NCBI GenBank assembly: GCA_009767595.1 | Contig: VSDK01026464.1 | Coordinates: 206,947 to 270,946, forward strand | Source of the DNA: Symbiodinium kawagutii | Lineage: Eukaryota; Sar; Dinophyceae; Suessiales; Symbiodiniaceae | Direction: 5' to 3' | Length of the DNA stretch: 64,000 bases | Shown here: piece after piece, positions 11,156 through 23,221 of the stretch | Position numbering within the stretch: position 1 is the stretch's first letter | Layout: each line of letters opens with the position of its first letter | The notes under the pieces: model-generated | The model's database searches: none | What the model saw: only the letters and a program-made list of their open reading frames with translations | What the model was told of the DNA's origin: nothing | Position numbers and translations under genes: made by a program

Positions 11156-11680
11156 CTGAACACATATCTGCACACTGAGTAGGTTGAATTGCCAGGAAGG
11201 CCAATCCGAGACGAGCATCAACAATTCCGTTGGAAGCTCCACCGTGCTGCTTTTGGCGTCTGCCATTGCTCTCCGACCCGTAAACACCTCTTGCTGCACA
11301 ACACTTGGATTGTTTTCGTGCCCTTGAAAAATGTCAAATTCGAGGGCCACGAGGGGCACTGCTTGAAACCATTCTCTGCTAAACAAATGCTGCAACAGCT
11401 GCAGTGAAATGACACACGGATTCGCGCCTGCCCACAGATGCTCCTGGGTTGTCGTGGGATCCCCTTTGCTATGCTTAGATACACTCCTGGACCCACAAAT
11501 GTTCTGTATTGAACGGCTGATTCCTCAAACAACGGCTTTTTGAGGTAAGGAATGAATCTACAAGGAGAAGAACAACATCAACCGCAACAACAAAACAAAC
11601 AACAATGACCTAGGATAGCGACAACGACCACAAGAAACAGTGACAACAGCGATCAATACAGCAGCAAGTAGGACAAAACT
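11156..11680. other. Possible further 5' exons of the TPR gene, unresolved
   Basis: Several minus-strand frames are open for 60-100 codons here (11138-11395 and 11218-11532). Their readings conflict, so no exon is called. The plus strand offers nothing better. Confidence 0.3.
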
Positions 11681-11729
11681 ACAACAACAACAGCAGCAGC
11701 AACAACAACAACAACAACAACAACAACAA
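11681..11729. repeat. (CAA/CAG)n microsatellite
   Basis: ACAACAACAACAG-type triplets, mostly CAA, ending before AGGGCCTGATAGG. One of four CAA/TTG tracts in this window. Confidence 0.95.
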
Positions 11730-11970
11730 GGGCCTGATAGGAGTGGTGCCCACAGGTTGATTAATCTCTTTCAACTGATAGAAATATCCTATCATATCAT
11801 TATCAAGGCATATATATCCACAGCCATATCAAATTACCAGTGGTTTGTCATAGCTCTATGGCAATGTTGCAGATCAAATTAATTAGCATTCGTATACCAA
11901 GCAGCTAGAATATGCTATAATCATCAAGTACAACATGATATACCAATGTGATCATGATCAACCAGCTTGT

Positions 11971-12050
11971 CTGGTTGGTGGTTTCAACCCCAATGAAACA
12001 CATGAGTCGACTAACCAACCATCCCAAATATTGGCGAAAAAACACATATC
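11971..12050. repeat. Family B short inverted-repeat element, copy 1
   Basis: Begins CTGGTTGGTGGTTTCAACCC and continues with ATGAAACA--TGAGTC-ACTAACCAACC as in the other copies. The right end is degenerate. Confidence 0.6.
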
Positions 12051-13062
12051 TTTAGCCGCCAGCTAGTGAGGGATATTGAAATTCACCAATCTGGTGGCAG
12101 CAATGGTTTTCCAAGTGGCTTGAGCTGCAGAATCTGCTCTTTGCCATGGCTCACAGTCAGGGAGATGGTAAGCATGTCATACCATGTTCGATATCCACCA
12201 CAACTCATGGTTACTTAAGCTTGGTATCCGTGGTGGCTTCCCGTTGCTTATGGATACCACTGGTACTCAATGCCATTGGCAACAGTTAGCCTTTGCAATT
12301 GTCATCCCTGGTCTCAGTGAAACCAGCCATCCTCACTTGTGAGAATTTCAGTGCCACAAGTGGAAGCGGGTAAACCCTACATGGACAACTCCTTCTCAGG
12401 AGCATTCACGATCTACCTGGAAGGTGTACATCTGTAAGAAACGATTAATATTTTGTTCATAAAGGGTTACTGGGAACTGTTGGCTCACAATGTTTCAAGC
12501 TGGCAGGGTGACCAAGTCAGAAACAAACCGGCTGGTCCGTTTGGGTGGTGAATTTTAGTTGATGATACTTTGATGACGATGATTAGATAGTGCTTAGTGT
12601 GACATGTTTACTGCGACGCACTCGGACACCCTTACAGCCACTGTGGCGCAACTGTTTTCTGGTGACTTGAGCCATGCGTCTGCGGCAGTTACCAGCAACC
12701 GGCCGTTGAGAAGGTTTGACGGGGCAGAAAAGTCGAGAAATCATATGTTGGATTACCATGTGAAGTCCAATTACAGAAGTATGTGTAAGACAAGGTAATG
12801 TAATGACATGCAAAATTAGCCGACAAGGTAGATGTAAGACAAATCCAATTTCCATGTACACAGAATTATCATGTAAAAACACTTTGATATGTTGGTTTTT
12901 GAAACATGGTAGTTTTCAAAACTTGCGAGGTATTACCAGGGAAATCACTACCTACAAACCAATTACTTGGTAGTTTAAGAGCCGCAACAAAGCAGCCAAA
13001 ATGAAAAATCTCTGGCGGTACTGCATCCCACATCATATCATTGTTCTTCGTGGGCTGCACCC
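12051..13062. other. Intergenic with one possible exon
   Basis: A possible plus-strand exon lies at about 12117-12169 (WLELQNLLFAMAHSQGD, followed by the donor-like GTAAGC). Both strands of 12604-12735 are open and protein-like, so neither is called. The rest is simple-sequence DNA. Confidence 0.25.
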
Positions 13063-13087
13063 CTAATCATGACAGAATCTGAAAACC

Positions 13088-13139
<52 letters not shown>

Positions 13140-13839
13140 GCCTTTCTCTACACAACTCTTCAAAAAAACTTGTCACCAAACATTGAAACATGTACAAAGT
13201 AGGTTTCAAACTCCCAAAGCACAACAATGACAACTCCGTTAAACGGAACAGCATCCCAACATGACACTGCCACACCACGTCTATCAAAACCTCCTCATCG
13301 GAAGAATGAAAGTTCGCAGCACTAGCGCTTCTCCTAGAAATGTCCAATGGGACAATCATGGAACATCCACGTTGGAACCCCCCTATAATTGGTGGTTGAA
13401 ACAGCTTTCCACTCGACTTTCCCATCAACCAACCCAGTGAGCTTCTTTTCGAATCAAGTGAGTTGAAAGCCTGGCTTGTGCCATAACACTCGGCCCTGTT
13501 CTTCAACAGTCCTGACCAGTCAGACCATGTGTCATCGGGGAACAGTGGGGTGACTCCAAAAGCTAGACCAAACATCACATGGCTTCACAAATGAGAGTAC
13601 TCCCGACTAACAAAAACCTCATCTTTGAAGGGAAACACACCATTTTGCGGGTACGCCATTTGTGGACAAACCCATCCGTTATCTTTGATGCAACATGCGG
13701 GATGACAGAAGGGCGCTGAAGCATCACACGCAATGTAGAAAAGGATCACATGGCGGCTCAATAATTCATGATCTTTAAACCTGTTTGGATGGTGTTGAGC
13801 TGATGACGCCGTGCATGATACAAGATCAGGACATCTCAC
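13063..13839 (-). pseudogene. Unidentified reading frame with one in-frame TGA, ending in a TTG/poly-Leu tract
   Basis: One minus-strand frame of about 258 codons with a single internal TGA (13587-13585). The upstream part is Cys/His/Phe-rich (CDASAPFCHPACCIKDNGW, then VFPFKDEVFVSREYSHL); after the TGA it continues in the same frame (MFGLAFGVTPLFPDDTW, LLKNRAECYGTSQAFNSL, SSDEEVLIDVVWQCHVG). The 3' end runs through the CAA repeat as a Leu run and is probably not coding there. No family recognised. The shared frame and even composition on both sides argue for one gene with a nonsense change or a very short intron rather than two ORFs. Confidence 0.35.
13087..13139. repeat. (CAA)n microsatellite
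   Basis: Uninterrupted CAA triplets on the plus strand, ending CAACAG. Confidence 0.97.
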
Positions 13840-15056
13840 GATTGCACTGATGATTTATTCTGATGCTAATACGCATTAACAAACTTGAACAAATGCCTTT
13901 CATGAAACGTCCATCAATATCGTTTCTAATGCTGAAACATCGTTAACAAACAATTAACATCACGTGGATATTGAAACCATGATAGTCATGTAAATACATT
14001 ATAATGATTCCAAATGACCATGACATATCATGATAATGTCTGATAATGTTGATGATGATGACGACAATCACGGTATGCATACACACAAACCCATACGATG
14101 CATGCACACATCTCTCTCTCTCTCTACAAATACGTCCATCAGATCTCATCGTTTCTAAAAGTCATGATAAGGGCAATGAGTCATACAGACAATGGTCATC
14201 ATCACAATGACAATGATTTGAGCTGAGGCATTCAATGATAAAAGGCAAGGCTGATGATTATTGAGGAATTACATAACAAAATAATGTTTGAAATTTAAAG
14301 ATGTACTGATGACAATCTATGATGAGCATCACGATGATGAGTATAGCTACATGATATCAATCTTTGATGAGAATGGTCAATGCGACTGATGACTAATTAG
14401 TTACATGATGAAAACAGCAAGAATGCCTGCGGTGACAGCAATGGTACATGCTGTCATTTCTTTTGCTTCGATCTTTACCACTTGTGCTCATGATGACACT
14501 AGACAACACTGATGTCAAGTGGCAATGTTTACGCTTCACAATGCCGATGATCAGGATTATTATAAACAATCGTGAAGATTTACTACAACAATTGATGACA
14601 ACAAACAGTCATCATGACCCTCTGTTTTGATTGGGAGTTCACATAGGGGTTTCTTGAAATCAGGATACCCCCAAATCATCCAACAATTAGCAGCCATTTC
14701 CAATAACAAACCATCCATTTTGAGGGTCCCCTATTTTGAGAAACACCTTTGAGTTCATGATCTCTATCATCTTGACTACCAACTGGGTCACAACCGGGGT
14801 CCTGCCAAGCCAATCTTTCTGATCAGTACAGGTCCATGTCTCATCAAAGCGTTGCCAGCCATCGCTTCCTCCCAAGGCTGGAGATGGCAACCAACAAGAG
14901 ATTTCACCATGCCTGGGATGCAACCATATGGTTAGTTGCACCCTGTAAAGTAGCTGAACTCATCCCTCGAACCATGGTGAATCTTACCAGTTACAAGCAC
15001 CGGAGATGCACATCCAAGTTTTTCTCCAATGCACTATCTGACTGGGTCACGAATCT
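13840..15056. other. Simple-sequence intergenic DNA
   Basis: AT-rich and built from GATGA, CATGAT and ATGATG words. No gene is supported. A minus-strand open stretch at about 14770-14920 is noted only. Family A copy 1 lies inside. Confidence 0.4.
14648..14746 (+). repeat. Family A inverted-repeat element, copy 1 (forward)
   Basis: Left end GTTTCTTGAAATCAGG, then ATACCCCCAAATCATCCA; right half AACCATCCATTTTGAGGGT and CCCCTATTTTGAGAAACACC. The ends are imperfect reverse complements. Confidence 0.85.
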
Positions 15057-16907
15057 TTACACGTGAGAAATTCCCGAACCAGAGTGCGGTGCTTTCCAGT
15101 AGCTCAGCTTTAAAATCCACACAGTCCGGTTACTTCGAAGGCACATCAAATGCACCTCGTGACACGTCCATCTCCCACCCGAACTATACGCACATCTTCG
15201 TTGGTTACTGCTGCTGCTGCTGGTGTCATGCTGGGGGGTGAACCTGGACCCCAATGGATTAGTCGCCCGAGCTGCACCTGGACCCCAATGCTTTGCAGCC
15301 GACATGAGCTTTGCGATCCTTGGAGAGCACTTTGCCGCGCGGGCAGTGTCATACCGTTCGCCACTGAGGCTTACCACCACCACCTTGATCAGTTTGGAAG
15401 CTGAACCATCAACTGATGAGTGGTAGCCACTAGAAACCACCATCATCTGAGAAGCACCCACCATGAACTTTGAAAGTAAACCAGTTGACGAACCCCAGAC
15501 AAGTGGTGGTTCTGTTGGTGGTTCGGAGTTGGAGAATGATGCTCCACGATGGCGGCCCCTGTTCACAGCAACTTTGAGGGACTTCCACCTGCGCAACACC
15601 AGCCCATTTGATCACCACCCAAGGGAGCAAACTTTACGGTGCTAAGATCCCGTCAGATCTTATTTTTTTCTGCTTGCAAATATATGACCTTTGTGCTTCA
15701 TTGGTTCATATTGCTTCATGGCAGCTTGTGTTCTTGGCTGCTCAGGATTGACAGCAATTTTCATCAAACTTTACCTCGAGAGTTGGATCTTGTGACCATC
15801 CAGGGGCCTCAGGCATTGACCTCCACCGTGGCCAAGCAAAAGTTGCCGCTGAATATAAAGCTAAAGATCCTCCCATACTCGACACCCACAGACCCCACCC
15901 CTACAGCTTTGCTTTCTGACCTCCCACTGTGGGGGCGAGATCTCAGCCACGGTTTAGCATTTTCACGGCCACCTCACAACGCTGGTTGATGGAGCATTGT
16001 ACCATCTCCAGCAGGAGCTGGTCACCTCAACCGATCATCCAAGTTGCGTGGTTGGTGAACATTGTTGAATGGGTTTTGTACCTACTGACTACCAGTTAGC
16101 CATCATTGACCATCAAATAACCATCGAGTAATCATCAATCAAGCATGATTTACCATCCATCAAACATCAATTTACCATCATCAACCACTGCATATTTACC
16201 ACATATCACCCCGTAAATCATGGGTAATCATCATTAACCATCATCTAACCATCCTTTCACCATCAGTCAACCAAATCATGATGTTGGTTATACCCGGGTT
16301 CATCATCATTGACACATTCACCCTGTCATTCGCTGCCGTCTCACAGTTTCACCAAGGGGCTTCTTTGGATCTGCTCCTCTTTGTCCCGCAGCATGTCCAT
16401 GGGTCATGGCCTAGCCAACACGATTCGGCACCAGCTAAAGATGCTGACACCCCCAGGTGTGCTGGTTGCTGATCGTTAGTGATGCATACTGATGATGAAT
16501 GATGGCTATGATGCCAACCCTGGATTCAAAAAACCCATAATTGATGATTGATTGATATTCTTGGTCGCCACTGGTCACCATCGGCCATCCGCTGTTCACC
16601 ACCTGCGAACATGCTGAGGTTACCCACTGCTGGATGACCAGGGCGGCCCCGTGCTAGGACCCACCGAACCCAGAAATCCCAACCTTTGGATCTTCGCGAT
16701 GCAGGGTGCGGCGAGATTTTTTTCAAGGGATTTATGAGCATAGCATTGGCATGTTGAGATCTTCATTAAAGTGCACACAGAGACGGCTTTGGTGGCACAG
16801 GCTCACGGTGCTACTGCTGGCCGAGTTGCCAAAAAATTCATGGAACTTGGAGCAAACCTCAGGCGAGTCGGCAATCTCTGTCGCGACAGCGATTTTCGTA
16901 TGATTTT

Positions 16908-16999
16908 GGTGGTTTCTCAAGCCATAGGGAGCCCTAAAAATTGCTGGTTCGTAAAATAAACTGGATGATTTGGGGGTACCCCTATTCTGAGAAACCAGC
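16908..16999 (-). repeat. Family A inverted-repeat element, copy 2 (reverse)
   Basis: GGTGGTTTCTCAAGCCATAG at left; GGATGATTTGGGGGTACCCC and TATTCTGAGAAACCAGC at right. Same element as copy 1 in the opposite orientation. Confidence 0.9.
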
Positions 17000-17480
17000 A
17001 TATGGAGGAGAAATATGTCCTCAAAAAATGTCAGATCATTTCAATCACATTCCTGTTGCTGCTAAGGACTTGTACAAGTCGTCATCTTGAGAACTCAAGC
17101 TTAGTGGGGACACGAAGATATTTACAGGACTCCCCGATCATGATGTTTTAAAGGGGTGCAGCATCATGTATCCATGAAAGGGAACTCCCCAAAGCTGGTA
17201 GCTTCCACATGAACAAGCCAACTTTGGCTTGGCTTGCCGGTACACCTATCTACCCCCAAATCTCAATGTTCCGAACTCAGCTCCACACTTTTCACCAAGA
17301 AATCGGTCTTGAAGGAGAACCTGGAGGAGACCATGCTGCAAGTGCTGGTTGCTTGGCTGGATGGGCAACAGTGACAGGGGACGTTGTGAAGAATCACCAA
17401 TAAGGATTAGGCATGATGAGAGTCTGTCATCAAAGCAAGAAATGATCAACCAACCAACCAACCGACCGATCGACCAACCA

Positions 17481-17620
17481 ATGATGGTTGACTGACTTTG
17501 AACCAATGATGAACAAACCAATGATGGTTGACTGACTTTGAACCAATGATGAACAAACCAATGATGGTTGACTGACTTTGAACCAATGATGAACAAACCA
17601 ATGATGGGAAATATCAACTA
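17481..17620. repeat. 40-bp tandem repeat, three copies
   Basis: Units start at 17481, 17521 and 17561 with ATGATGGTTGACTGACTTTG and are followed by a partial fourth. Confidence 0.95.
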
Positions 17621-18651
17621 AACATCAACCAATGATGATTGACGGACGGTGACCCGGATGACCAACCAACAAACACCCGGTCACCAGGGTTAGAGTCGTT
17701 GATTCATGCTGGGATTCCCGGGAACTGGTGGTGATTTGGCAGTGAGACATCGACGCTACTAGGCAGATCAATATATAACCTGTGTTTAAGCCATCAATCA
17801 TTTGTCCTTTGCTCTTGAGCTGGGGAATCATAGTTGATACTGCTTGATATTGGTTGATGACGGTTGCTAACGATGATTGATCTGCAACATTTTTCCACCA
17901 CGGCGGACATATTTGGGCAAGAATTGTCAGCTAACATGAATAGCAACTGCTTCTTCTCTTCCATTTCTACAGCGAGTTAATGTGGCTCTCCAGAGATGAA
18001 ACGCGAAGAAAGGTCATCGGGTTCGCAACGCGCAACACGTAAAGGTGACCGCACCAAAAGCATCATAAAGCTGCTCAACGGATACCCAGTTGAGAAACAT
18101 CAGTGGTGATACTCTCCAAACTGGTTCCCCCAAGACGATCATGTTGGCATGGTTGGGGGTATCACCATTACAGATAATTCCCACTGATTTACGCCATTAA
18201 AACCATGGTCGCGTGAAACGACATGTACGCGATTCGCCATGACAATCGCTATCTAGCGTCTAGCGTCATTTGGTCTCTTAACAATGTACATGGTTTGTCT
18301 GACAGCTCAACACTACAATTTCTGGAATTTCCAACAAGTTGACCAACCCTGGTGGCGCTGTACTTCTAGCTGCTCTGGCCAGAAGTGTATCCCAAGAGCT
18401 TACGAATGATCATTCTTGAATTGGTCGGGGCAGTCAACCTCATCTACACACAAGCTGACATGCATCAACGGAAGTGCAAACCACAACCATCTACGCCAAA
18501 AATCGAACAGAAACTTGGAAAATTTGGAAATCTGTAAACTTTGGTCACCTTCCATCAAGCCTTCCATTGATCACACCAAGAAGACATGTTCTACGTGGAA
18601 CCCGCTGGAAAGTTGTCAGGGAACTCACAAGTTGGTATCCCCAACAACCAA

Positions 18652-18745
18652 CTGGTTGGTGGTTCAACCACTAGGAAAAATATTAGTCAACCAACCAACT
18701 ATTAATAACTACTAGGGGAAGTAAATTACTTTACTTCGAGTGATC
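18652..18745. repeat. Family B short inverted-repeat element, copy 2
   Basis: CTGGTTGGTGGTTCAACCAC, then TTAGTCAACCAACCAACTAT and TAATAACTACTAGGG as in copy 4. The right end is diverged. Confidence 0.65.
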
Positions 18746-18778
18746 CCCACCACGACATACAAATGCGTAAATCTGAAC

Positions 18779-19472
18779 ATCTTTCTGGCCTTCTGTCTGA
18801 CATTCCCTCTGACATTCTTTCTGACATATCTTCTGACATTCTCTCTGACATGTCTTCTGGCATTCCCTCTGACATTCTTTCTGGCATATTTTCTGACATT
18901 CTCTCTGACATCTCTTCTGACAACCTTTCTGACATATCTTCTGACATTCTCTCTGACATGTCTTCTGGCATTCCCTCTGACATTCTTTCTGGCATATTTT
19001 CTGACATTCTCTCTGACATCTCTTCTGACAACCTTTCTGACATATCTTCTGACATTCTCTCTGACATGTCTTCTGGCATTCCCTCTGACATTCTTTCTGG
19101 CATATTTTCTGACATTCTCTCTGACATCTCTTCTGACAACCTTTCTGACATATCTTCTGACATTCTCTCTGACACTCTATCTGACATTCTTTCTGGCATC
19201 TCTTCTGACATTCTTTCTGACATCTCTTCTGACATTCTTTCTGGCATGTCTTCTGACATATCTTCTGACATTCTCTCTCACATTCTTTCTGGCATATCTT
19301 TTGACATTCTCTCTGACATTCTTTCTGACATTCTTTCTGACATTCTTTCCTGGCATATCTTCTGACATTCTATCCTGACATTTCTTTTGACATTCTATAT
19401 GACATATCTTCCGACGTTCTTTTTGACATCTCTCCTGACATTCCTTCTGGCATTCTTTCTGACGTTCTTTCC
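18779..19472. repeat. 12-bp minisatellite with 108-bp higher-order units
   Basis: About 57 monomers of the type TCTGACATTCTC with variants (GGCAT, CAACC, CATGTC). Nine monomers form a 108-bp unit repeated three times (marker TGTCTTCTGG at 18851, 18959 and 19067). Because 12 is a multiple of 3, several frames stay open on both strands and encode tetrapeptide repeats: SDIL/SDIS on plus, SERM/SEDM on minus. I see no flanking evidence that either is translated. Confidence 0.95.
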
Positions 19473-19477
19473 TCGCG

Positions 19478-19612
19478 GTTGAGGTCCGGCAGCGACCACT
19501 GGGCGTGGATGCTCGTAGTTGAGGTCCGGCAGCGACCACTGGGCGTGGATGGTCGTGGTTCGGGTCCGGCAGCGACCACTAGGCGTGGATGCTCGTGGTT
19601 GAGCTCCGGCGG
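19478..19612. repeat. 40-bp tandem repeat,3.4 copies
   Basis: Units at 19478, 19518 and 19558 of GTTGAGGTCCGGCAGCGACC plus CACTGGGCGTGGATGCTCGT; a partial fourth runs into a GGAGAA purine tract. It abuts the 12-bp minisatellite. GC-rich, unlike its surroundings. Confidence 0.95.
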
Positions 19613-22600
19613 AGGAGAAGGAGAAGAAGGAGAAGAAGGAGGAGACAACTCTGATAAAATCTAACAGCCCTCACCTGGCAGGTGGGGAAAAATGCTTGAA
19701 ACCACTAAACAACCAACGCGTTTTAGGCTTCGCAAGGGGCGCCTCAACGCACAATTCGTCGATCAAGGCCATCTGCTCGATGTGACCTTTGCTGCTGGGG
19801 TGCCACCCAGTGGGTTGCCATCATATCTACCTGTGTTAGCAACCTATGCTGGATATGAGAGGGCAAAGGTAGATTTCAGCTCTATCTGAGTGGCAATCGT
19901 ATCTACCTTTGCCATCCTTTGCCTATGTCTCTAAACAAGTCATGTGAGGGCAATTTCAGGGCTCATCCAAGTGGAGTTCATCATTAATGATGCTAGGGCT
20001 GATCTGGACAACCCTTGGCCATGCACGACAGCATTGATTCGTGAACTCTCAACGAGGAGAGGACCCAACGGGCTGATGATAACTCCCACCGCTGCTTCTG
20101 CAGTCCCTACATCAGGTCTGGCACAAATGAATAGAATTCACTTAGGTCCAGAGCCAGGGACCCTGTCTTGCCTGCCCCACAAACTAGCACCAACAATTAG
20201 CAACCACCAAAGATGCTTCTTTGCAGCTAGGCCTTTCACATTCTTAGTGCGTCTTTGAACTTTCAACAGAATATGGGCGATGTTTCTGTTCATGCTCACA
20301 TTTTGCACTCTACATCACTGCAATTTAGTATTGGAATCTACTGCTCATAGTTCGCTTGGGTTGGACACCAAGGCATTGGGGGGTCATCAGTTTGAATTCG
20401 CCGGATGGTTCAGACCTGTATAGCCCAGCCCTGGCAGGATGGGATGAATCCTCAACACCTGGCAGTTGTACCCAGGATTTTGTTGCCCAGCTCTGATTCC
20501 AGGACCTCATGTTAGAAGCTGGTTCTCAACAAGCTTCACCAGTGATCAGCTTCCCCCATCGTCAACCACCATGGCTCACCAATCAAAAGGATTCCACATC
20601 AGCCATTATATTCAATCATAGGTGCTAACGGTGCTTAAAGCATACGAAAGGTTGGCACCTTCCTAGCTTTTTTGTCGGCTGAATCATCCATTGTCGCAAT
20701 TAGTTCAATACTATTCTTGGTCATTCGCAGCTATCATTGGCAAGCAACCTACAGTTGGTCCATTTCCCCAGCTTTTGGCCGTTCATCCATCATTTTCCCC
20801 AGCTTTTCCCCAGCTTTTGGCCAGAAAATGAGCTCATTTTCTCCCAGTGTTGGCCCTTCATCATGTCAACCTGCACTGAGCTTCAAACTCTGTGAGCGTG
20901 GCCGCCTCGGCCAGCATGCAGCGGGTTGGGGCGGCTTCTGTCAACCTATGTGGTCTACTAGTGTCTACTATAGCTTCATATTAACCTATAGGGTCAGTCT
21001 ACTGGTGTCAGAAAGGTCTAATATCAACCTATAGCTTAATATTAGCAATGGTTGTCAACCTCTGGGTTGTTTGATTTACCATAGATCATCAATTTTTGCT
21101 TAATATCTTTGAACCACTTGGTGGTCTACTCAGCAACTTTTGGTGAGAAATGGTCGGTTTATGTTTCCCTACTAACGGGCTACGTAAGCTCCCTCAGCGA
21201 ACAATTAGCATTGTTTTATTGACCTGCAAGTGACCAATCGTTGACCCCTTGGCCATGTTTACCAACCATCAGCGCCACCACATTCAGCAACGATTCTGTA
21301 GAAAAACGCGACCCATGAATGGCAAAAAGCAGTCTACGGCATGGTGACTTATGGCACCCTGCCAAAATTTTAAGTTTTGTGCTCCGTGGAAATTGCCATG
21401 ATCCCTCAAAATTCAACAGAAACCGAAAATGCTATGATGGATGTGATGGAAACCCACCATGCTGGTTGTAAAGATGGATCATCAGATACTGGGAACCCAC
21501 CATGCCATGTGTGGCAGCAACAACTTGGGGACCTTCCCAACTTCCGAACATACCCAGATCAAGGTTGGTTCGCTTAACCCACGATCGACCCTGAGGCCCT
21601 AGGTCTTTGCTACTGGGGATGAGCTTGTTAGAGGTACCCCATTGGAATCGATCGCAAGTACCGTGGGTAGCTGAATATCATTCCCACCAAATATCAATTT
21701 CTACCCACATTCTATTGATCACTCTGAAAAAAAGCCATCAATTTCACTTCATCTTCGCAATAAGCTGCTAGAGTTTCAATCGAGCACACCAATAAACCAC
21801 TGAAGCAATGAACCATAAACATCTTCCAACTTAGTCGTAGTTCTTTGGAACCAAACCATCAATATCTTCCAATAAACAAGCAATGTTCCACGGAAAGTCC
21901 CTGGGCGACTGCTCTTCATCTTCCCCGGCCTTCTGACGGCAGAGACACGCACTTCGCCCTCTTCCTGAAAGCGCGCCGCCAGTGACTTTTTTGCCAACCA
22001 AGAACCGACAGTTATGAATGGTTGAGAACAGTTGATCATGCTAATACTAATTAGTCATTTAGCCATACTAATAAAAGTTTGCTGACAGGAAATCATAGTT
22101 GACTCAAACCAATGCTATACAAACAACCAAAAGCCATGAACCAACTTAGGTAACGAACGACAACCACGAACCATCCGGAATGATAAGCACTCATTATTGG
22201 TTGCAAACAAGAATCAATGAGCAATGCTACAAACACACCCAATACCACGACCAGAAATGCTACGGTCATCCACAAGTGCTAGGGTACCAACTGGCAGCGG
22301 GTGAAAACCCTGTACCCCTGGTTCCCATCATTAACCATTGTTTTCCCCATTATTGTTGCTTAATATTAATTAGTGGTTAGTACTTACCCATAGCCAACGA
22401 ATCACGAATAGGGATGGAACTCTCGTCACACGATCCACCACCAATCTGTGGCAGAGCTTGATTGCCAGATTGGTCGAACATCCACGTGGATCAAGTCAAC
22501 TGGAAAGCACGCAGCATTGATCATAAAGAATGAAAGCATACCAGGTGTGAGAACATAGAACGATGGCATCATACATGCATCTATCTGCAATCTGTTTACA

Positions 22601-22969
22601 TATATTCATGCATAAACATAATTCATGTTCAAAAATATGTGGACTCAAGTGTGATACAACCGTGTTTAATCAATCACAAGCAACAATTACTAAACATCAT
22701 GAACCCTTGCTGACAGTTCTCAATGATTGAGTATTCACCATGAATAAAAAGCTGAACCAGTGTTAAGCAGCTCACTAAGTATGGACAACCATAATTAAAT
22801 GGTTCATACAACAAGGCAAATGCATTCCCCCCTGCCTGGTAGAATTCCAAGCTGTGCACACCACCTTGGCAGCTCTTCAAAGAGCAGAAACAAGTTGATG
22901 GCGATGGTTGATTCATGTAGACAATTAGCAATAACACCGAAATAAGAAGAGAAGTGCAAGCAAATGTCA

Positions 22970-22971
<2 letters not shown>
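19613..22971. other. Intergenic/intronic with a few open islands
   Basis: Open islands without family match: 19692-19886 (+), 19944-20255 (+, but the minus strand of 19950-20125 is equally protein-like), about 20870-20950 (-, AAPTRCMLAEAATLTEFEAQ), and about 21895-21990 (-, RFQEEGEVRVSAVRRPGKMK). None has two credible splice borders, so none is called. The rest is ATGGTT/AACCAT-type simple DNA. Confidence 0.25.

Positions 22972-23020
<49 letters not shown>
22972..23020. repeat. (GAT)n microsatellite
   Basis: Uninterrupted GAT triplets followed by GAGGATAGAC. The Asp run encoded in one frame is probably incidental. Confidence 0.97.
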
Positions 23021-23021
<1 letters not shown>

Positions 23022-23148
23022 GGATAGACACAGGGCTGCTGGTGGTGCTTCCTCCCTTGGCTTCCTGCGGCACTCTCTTCCCAGCGCCTTTCTGAATGGC
23101 CCTCCAGCCATGGAACCCCCACAAGTCAGTCCTATCGTCCTATCTCAG

Positions 23149-23221
23149 GGCCCAGGCTGCAGCCCAGTGGTGGGGCGTTCACATAGCCCCAGAAGGCCTT
23201 TTCCGCCACATACGACGGCAG
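23149..23221 (+). CDS. Candidate internal exon, 73 nt
   Basis: Bounded by TCTCAG|GG at left and CAG|GTAATG at right, the splice pattern proven for the kinase gene. It reads AQAAAQWWGVHIAPEGLFRH then IRRQ. No family recognised; partner exons not located. Confidence 0.3.

Larger units (their letters stand above)
15057..18420. other. Region with scattered exon-like islands, possibly one plus-strand gene
   Basis: GC-richer islands in simple DNA. Plus-strand candidates: 15463-15642 (60 codons, MNFESKPVDEPQTSGGSVGG start), about 15771-15870, about 16345-16440, about 16771-16895 (ALVAQAHGATAGRVAKKFME), about 17262-17378 (TKKSVLKENLEETMLQVLVA, helix-like), and 18330-18419 with a stop. The minus strand of 15057-15599 is also open for 180 codons (Ser-rich), so strand is uncertain there. 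Splice sites were not proven and no family is recognised. Family A copy 2 would lie in an intron. Confidence 0.25.

Noticed and set aside
18726..19378. Tetrapeptide-repeat proteins (SDIL on plus, SERM on minus)
   Set aside because: The 12-bp monomer keeps frames open on both strands; no flanking coding evidence decides for either.
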